Assembly: GCA_007693855.1 (NCBI GenBank)
Contig: RECU01000068.1
Location: forward strand, 1-34,132
Source: Gammaproteobacteria bacterium
GTDB taxonomy: Bacteria; Pseudomonadota; Gammaproteobacteria; Steroidobacterales; PWYM01
Direction of reading: 5' to 3'
DNA length: 34,132 nt
The notes under the pieces were generated by a model. That model was not told the DNA's origin, searched no databases, and was given only the letters and a program-made list of their open reading frames with translations. A program made the translations under genes and the position numbers. Numbering within the stretch: the stretch's first letter is position 1; every line of letters begins with the position of its first letter. Positions 31,342-34,132 of this stretch are shown in pieces.

Positions 31342-32217
31342 TCAGTCGCCGCGGGTAGCCCCGGCCGCGCGGACGTGCAGCGGCGCGAAAGGCTCAGCCT
31401 GAACGACCTCGATCAGCGATTCCTTGAGCAATTCCAGAAGTGCCAGGAACGTGACCGCAACGCCCATCCGACCTTCGCTGGCATCGAAGAGCTGGTGGAA
31501 GCCGCGGAACTCGCGGCCTTCGAGCTGAGCCAGCACCTGCGTCATGCGTTCCCGCACCGACAGGGGTTCGCGCTGGACGTGATGGTGGGCAAACATCGCC
31601 GCCCTGTCCAGCACCTCCTTGAAGGCCACGAGCAGCTCCTTGAGCGTGACCTCCGGGAGCACGCGGACCACTTCGCGCTCTGCCACCTCGACCGAGGCCG
31701 GCAGATGATCGCGCTCCAGGCGAGGCAGGGCATCGAGATCCTCCGCCGCCTGCTTGTAGCGCTCGTATTCCTGCAGACGACGCACGAGTTCGGCGCGCGG
31801 ATCGTGCTCCTCCTGCTCCTCTGCCGGCGGGCGGGGCAGCAGCAGCCGTGACTTGATCTCGGCCAGCATGGCGGCCATCAACAGATACTCACCGGCGAGC
31901 TCGAACTGCATCTCCTGCATCAGCTCGATGTATTGAACGTATTGCTTGGAGATCTCGGCAATCGGAATATCGAGAATATCGATATTCTGCCGACGGATCA
32001 GGTAGAGCAGCAGGTCCAGCGGCCCCTCGAATGCCTCGAGGAAGACCTTGAGTGCATCAGGTGGAATATAGAGATCCCGAGGCAGCACGGTGACCGCCTC
32101 TCCCTCGACCACCGCAAACGGCATCTCCTGCTGCGCGGGCCCGACGCCCGGCATCGGCCCGGCCGGATCCCGAGGGACGCCATCCTGTGCCTTGCCTGCG
32201 CGCGATTCTGGTGTCAT
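31342..32217 (-). CDS. scpA: Segregation and condensation protein A
   Basis: From ATG 32215-32217 this kleisin has 291 residues: a variable N-terminus, then FEGPLDLLLYLIRRQNIDIL, IAEISKQYVQYIELMQ and YLLMAAMLAEIKSRLLLP, ending in a winged helix (VTFLALLELLKESLIEVVQA) that binds the SMC head. It bridges SMC and ScpB for chromosome compaction. A longer frame reaches 32325, but the candidate promoter at 32278 and lack of similarity favour the shorter form; a further internal ATG (MPFAVVEGEAV) is possible. A partner SMC gene is not in the window. Confidence 0.95.
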   Translation of the reverse strand: MTPESRAGKAQDGVPRDPAGPMPGVGPAQQEMPFAVVEGEAVTVLPRDLYIPPDALKVFLEAFEGPLDLLLYLIRRQNIDILDIPIAEISKQYVQYIELMQEMQFELAGEYLLMAAMLAEIKSRLLLPRPPAEEQEEHDPRAELVRRLQEYERYKQAAEDLDALPRLERDHLPASVEVAEREVVRVLPEVTLKELLVAFKEVLDRAAMFAHHHVQREPLSVRERMTQVLAQLEGREFRGFHQLFDASEGRMGVAVTFLALLELLKESLIEVVQAEPFAPLHVRAAGATRGD

Positions 32218-32277
32218 GACTGCCCTGGGGCCTGCCCACTGTGGCCGGAAACCTGCCCGACCCGGAATTTTCACCTC

Positions 32278-32283
32278 ATTATA
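32278..32283 (-). promoter_or_regulatory. Candidate -10 for the scpA-scpB-rluB operon
   Basis: A perfect TATAAT on the minus strand lies in the 110-base gap between yciO and scpA and would give a leader of about 54 bases. The -35 17-18 bases away is poor, so it may need an activator or be a weak internal promoter. Confidence 0.4.
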
Positions 32284-32327
32284 CGGGTATATCGCCGCCG
32301 ATACGGGCGACATGCATCGCTGCAAGA

Positions 32328-32957
32328 CTATGAAGCGTCAGCCAGAAACCCGATATCGCCTTTGCCGACTCGGATCACCCGCGCCTCTCCGTCACTGAGG
32401 TCCAGAACGGTCGTCGCCTCGATGCCACAGTTCCCGCCGTCCACAATGGCATCCAGCCCGTGCGGCATCCGCTCGCGGATCTCCTCGCCGTCCACCAGCG
32501 GCCGCGAGTCACCCGGCAACCACAAGGTCGAGCTCATGATCGGCCCGCCGTGGGCGTCCAGCAGCGCCTGGGTGATCGGATGCTCGGGGATGCGAATCCC
32601 GATGGATTTCCGCTTCGGGTTCTGCAGGCGCCGCGGCACCTCGCGGGTGGCCTTCAGGATGAAGGTATAGGGGCCGGGCGTGAGTGTCTTCAGTAGCCGG
32701 TAGATGACGTTGTCGACGCGCGCGTAAGTGGCGATTTCCGACAGGTCCCGACACACCAGCGTGAAATCGTGGTTCTTGTCGGCTTCACGGATGCGCCGGA
32801 TCCGCTCCATCGCGGTCTTGTCCCCTATATCGCACCCCAGAGCGTACGAACTGTCGGTAGGATAGGCCACCACGCCGCCCGCGCGAATCACCTCCACGAC
32901 TCCGGCAATGAGTCGCGGCTGCGGGTTCTTCGGATGGATTTGAAAGTATTGCGTCAT
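32328..32957 (-). CDS. yciO: YciO-like protein of the Sua5/YrdC/YciO family
   Basis: The 209-residue protein has the family elements KNPQ (N-terminal), AYPTDSSYALGCDI, KTLTPGPYTFILKA and SIGIRIPEHPI. These bind ATP and threonine in the related TsaC/Sua5, which make threonylcarbamoyl-AMP for tRNA t6A. YciO proteins share the fold but their own role is less clear. It comes first in the yciO-scpA-scpB-rluB run. An AAGGA is only one base from the ATG, closer than usual for a ribosome site (see findings). Confidence 0.94.
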   Translation of the reverse strand: MTQYFQIHPKNPQPRLIAGVVEVIRAGGVVAYPTDSSYALGCDIGDKTAMERIRRIREADKNHDFTLVCRDLSEIATYARVDNVIYRLLKTLTPGPYTFILKATREVPRRLQNPKRKSIGIRIPEHPITQALLDAHGGPIMSSTLWLPGDSRPLVDGEEIRERMPHGLDAIVDGGNCGIEATTVLDLSDGEARVIRVGKGDIGFLADAS

Positions 32958-33039
32958 GTCCTTATTTTACCCGGCCTGAGCGCACTATCGCGTTTTTCGA
33001 TCATCGCCGTGCCGACCCGCCCGGACCCAGGATTCCAGC

Positions 33040-33582
33040 ATGCAACTGCTTGTCGATTTCTTTCCGCTGATCATTTTCTTCGTGGTCTACAAGCTCACCG
33101 ACATCCTGTGGGCGACTGCGGCGATTATCATCGCCACGGCCCTCGCCCTGGCGGCACAATGGCTGCGTAGCCGGACCCTCAACCGGATGCAGCTGATCTC
33201 CGGCGCCCTGGTCGCGGTATTCGGCGGGATCACCCTGCTCCTCGGCGAAGGCATCTTTATCCAGTGGAAGCCCACCATCGTCTACCTGCTGTTTTCCGTC
33301 GCCTTTCTGGTCAGCCAGTACATCGGTGGCAAAACCATCGTTGAGCGCCTGATGGGCGAGGCCATCGCCCTGCAGCTGGGGGACTGGCGGGCCCTGAATA
33401 TGATGTGGGTGATGTTTTTCGCCGTAATGGCCGCGCTCAACCTTTACGTGGTCTATTCTTTCGATGAGGCGACCTGGGTGAACTTCAAGCTATTCGGGAC
33501 GCTCGCCCTGACCATCGCCATGATCATCCTGCAGGCGATCTGGATCTCCAGGCGCCTGCCCGACTCTGAAAAGGAAAGCTGA
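33040..33582 (+). CDS. yciB: Inner membrane protein YciB (septation protein A)
   Basis: The 180-residue protein has five predicted membrane helices. It begins MQLLVDFFPLIIFFVVYKLT and contains RTLNRMQLISGALVAVFGGI, FIQWKPTIVYLLFSVAFLVS and ALQLGDWRALNMMWVMFFAV, all typical of YciB/IspZ. It is linked to cell-envelope integrity and intracellular septation; its biochemical activity is unknown. It is divergent from yciO (82-base gap) and 3 bases before yciI. Confidence 0.97.
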   Translation: MQLLVDFFPLIIFFVVYKLTDILWATAAIIIATALALAAQWLRSRTLNRMQLISGALVAVFGGITLLLGEGIFIQWKPTIVYLLFSVAFLVSQYIGGKTIVERLMGEAIALQLGDWRALNMMWVMFFAVMAALNLYVVYSFDEATWVNFKLFGTLALTIAMIILQAIWISRRLPDSEKES

Positions 33583-33585
33583 CAC

Positions 33586-33885
33586 ATGCTCTACGCCATC
33601 ATCTCCACAGATGCGCCGGACAGCCTGCCGAAGCGCCGCGCAACCCGACCGGCTCACCTGGCCAGGGTTGAACAACTCATGGAACAGGGAAGACTCATCC
33701 TCGCCGGCCCGCATCCCGCCATCGATGCCGAGGACCCGGGCGAGGCCGGCTTTACAGGCAGCCTGATCGTCGCAGAGTTCGAAACGTTGGAAGCCGCCCG
33801 GGCCTGGGCGAACGCCGATCCTTACGTAGAGGCCGGCGTGTACTCGCAAGTCCAGGTCAAGCCGTTCCGGCAGGTGATGCCATGA
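33586..33885 (+). CDS. yciI: YciI family protein
   Basis: The 99-residue protein [20 protein letters not shown]... has the dimeric alpha-beta ferredoxin-like YciI fold, with the conserved [20 protein letters not shown] segment containing the His and an Asp in [15 protein letters not shown]. Function is not established; relatives dechlorinate or isomerise small aromatic compounds. AAGGAAAG precedes its ATG. It overlaps the bolA-like gene by 4 bases. Confidence 0.96.
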   Translation: MLYAIISTDAPDSLPKRRATRPAHLARVEQLMEQGRLILAGPHPAIDAEDPGEAGFTGSLIVAEFETLEAARAWANADPYVEAGVYSQVQVKPFRQVMP

Positions 33886-34132
33886 ACGAGCGCCGTATAG
33901 AACAGCTGCGCGATGCGCTGACCGAGGCGCTTGCCCCCGAGCGGCTCGAAGTCACTGATGAAAGCCATCTGCACGCAGGCCATCCCGGCGCCAGAGATGG
34001 ACGGGGCCATTTTCGGGTCGATATCGTCTCTGACGCGTTTTCGGGCCTTAACAGAGTGCAACGACACCAAAAGGTCTACCAGGCCGTGGGCGACCTGATG
34101 AAGACTGACGTGCATGCGTTGGCGATTAAGGC
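33882..34132 (+). CDS. bolA: BolA family protein (C-terminus cut by window edge)
   Basis: Hand translation gives 83 codons with no stop before the window ends: [20 protein letters not shown], a conserved [11 protein letters not shown] loop, [20 protein letters not shown] and [12 protein letters not shown]. This is the BolA fold with the conserved His residues that, with monothiol glutaredoxins, bind [2Fe-2S] clusters. Only the last residues of the family (after DVHALAIKA) are missing. It is translationally coupled to yciI. Confidence 0.93.
   Translation, partial: MNERRIEQLRDALTEALAPERLEVTDESHLHAGHPGARDGRGHFRVDIVSDAFSGLNRVQRHQKVYQAVGDLMKTDVHALAIK

Overview
The window is a GC-rich gammaproteobacterial chromosome segment, almost wholly coding. 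Gene content and order (infC-rpmI-rplT-pheST-ihfA-merR; gyrA-serC-pheA-aroA-cmk-rpsA-ihfB-lapA-lapB; mtaD-ubiG-mupP-yciK; yciO-scpA-scpB-rluB; yciB-yciI-bolA) match Pseudomonas/Chromatiales-type genomes. I lean to an Ectothiorhodospiraceae-like lineage (Spiribacter, Halorhodospira, Alkalilimnicola), but that is inference from layout only. I see no prophage, insertion sequence, CRISPR array, defence system or secretion system.

Layout. 1-2410 (minus): an accessory-looking pair, a secreted serine hydrolase cut by the window edge and an outer-membrane beta-barrel protein with a lipobox, lying beyond the 3' end of tRNA-Pro(GGG) and next to a short AT-rich block of nested inverted repeats. 2411-8128 (minus): the translation operon infC-rpmI-rplT-pheS-pheT-ihfA-merR, bracketed by tRNA-Val(GAC) and tRNA-Pro. 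thrS is absent from its usual place, yet infC still starts at AUU. 8229-11529: uvrB (minus) divergent from a class I aminotransferase (plus). 11632-12650: tRNA-Asn(GTT) with its promoter and terminator, convergent with galU. 12781-23766 (minus): a long co-directional run gyrA-serC-pheA-aroA-cmk-rpsA-ihfB-lapA-lapB plus a small exported ComEA-like HhH protein. hisC and tyrA, often found between pheA and aroA, are missing.

24003-29673 (plus): a tightly coupled set mtaD-ubiG-mupP-rmuC-(squalene/phytoene-synthase-like)-yciK, all overlapping or within 5 bases. 29695-32957 (minus): yciO-scpA-scpB-rluB (chromosome segregation and rRNA pseudouridylation). 33040-34132 (plus): yciB-yciI-bolA, the last cut by the window end.

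How the genes relate. Most are housekeeping: translation initiation and charging, both IHF subunits, DNA gyrase, nucleotide and aromatic/serine biosynthesis, ribosomal protein S1, LPS homeostasis, ubiquinone synthesis, MurNAc-6P recycling and condensin. The least ordinary signals are (i) four short islands of AT-ending, otherwise rare codons inside conserved GC-rich genes (pheT, gyrA, mupP, 5' end of yciK); (ii) an rpsA leader with one arm able to pair with either of two identical partners, plus a hairpin over the Shine-Dalgarno; (iii) the hydrolase/beta-barrel pair next to tRNA-Pro; (iv) rmuC and a degenerate synthase-like gene set between mupP and yciK. I did not find a clear novel multi-gene system.
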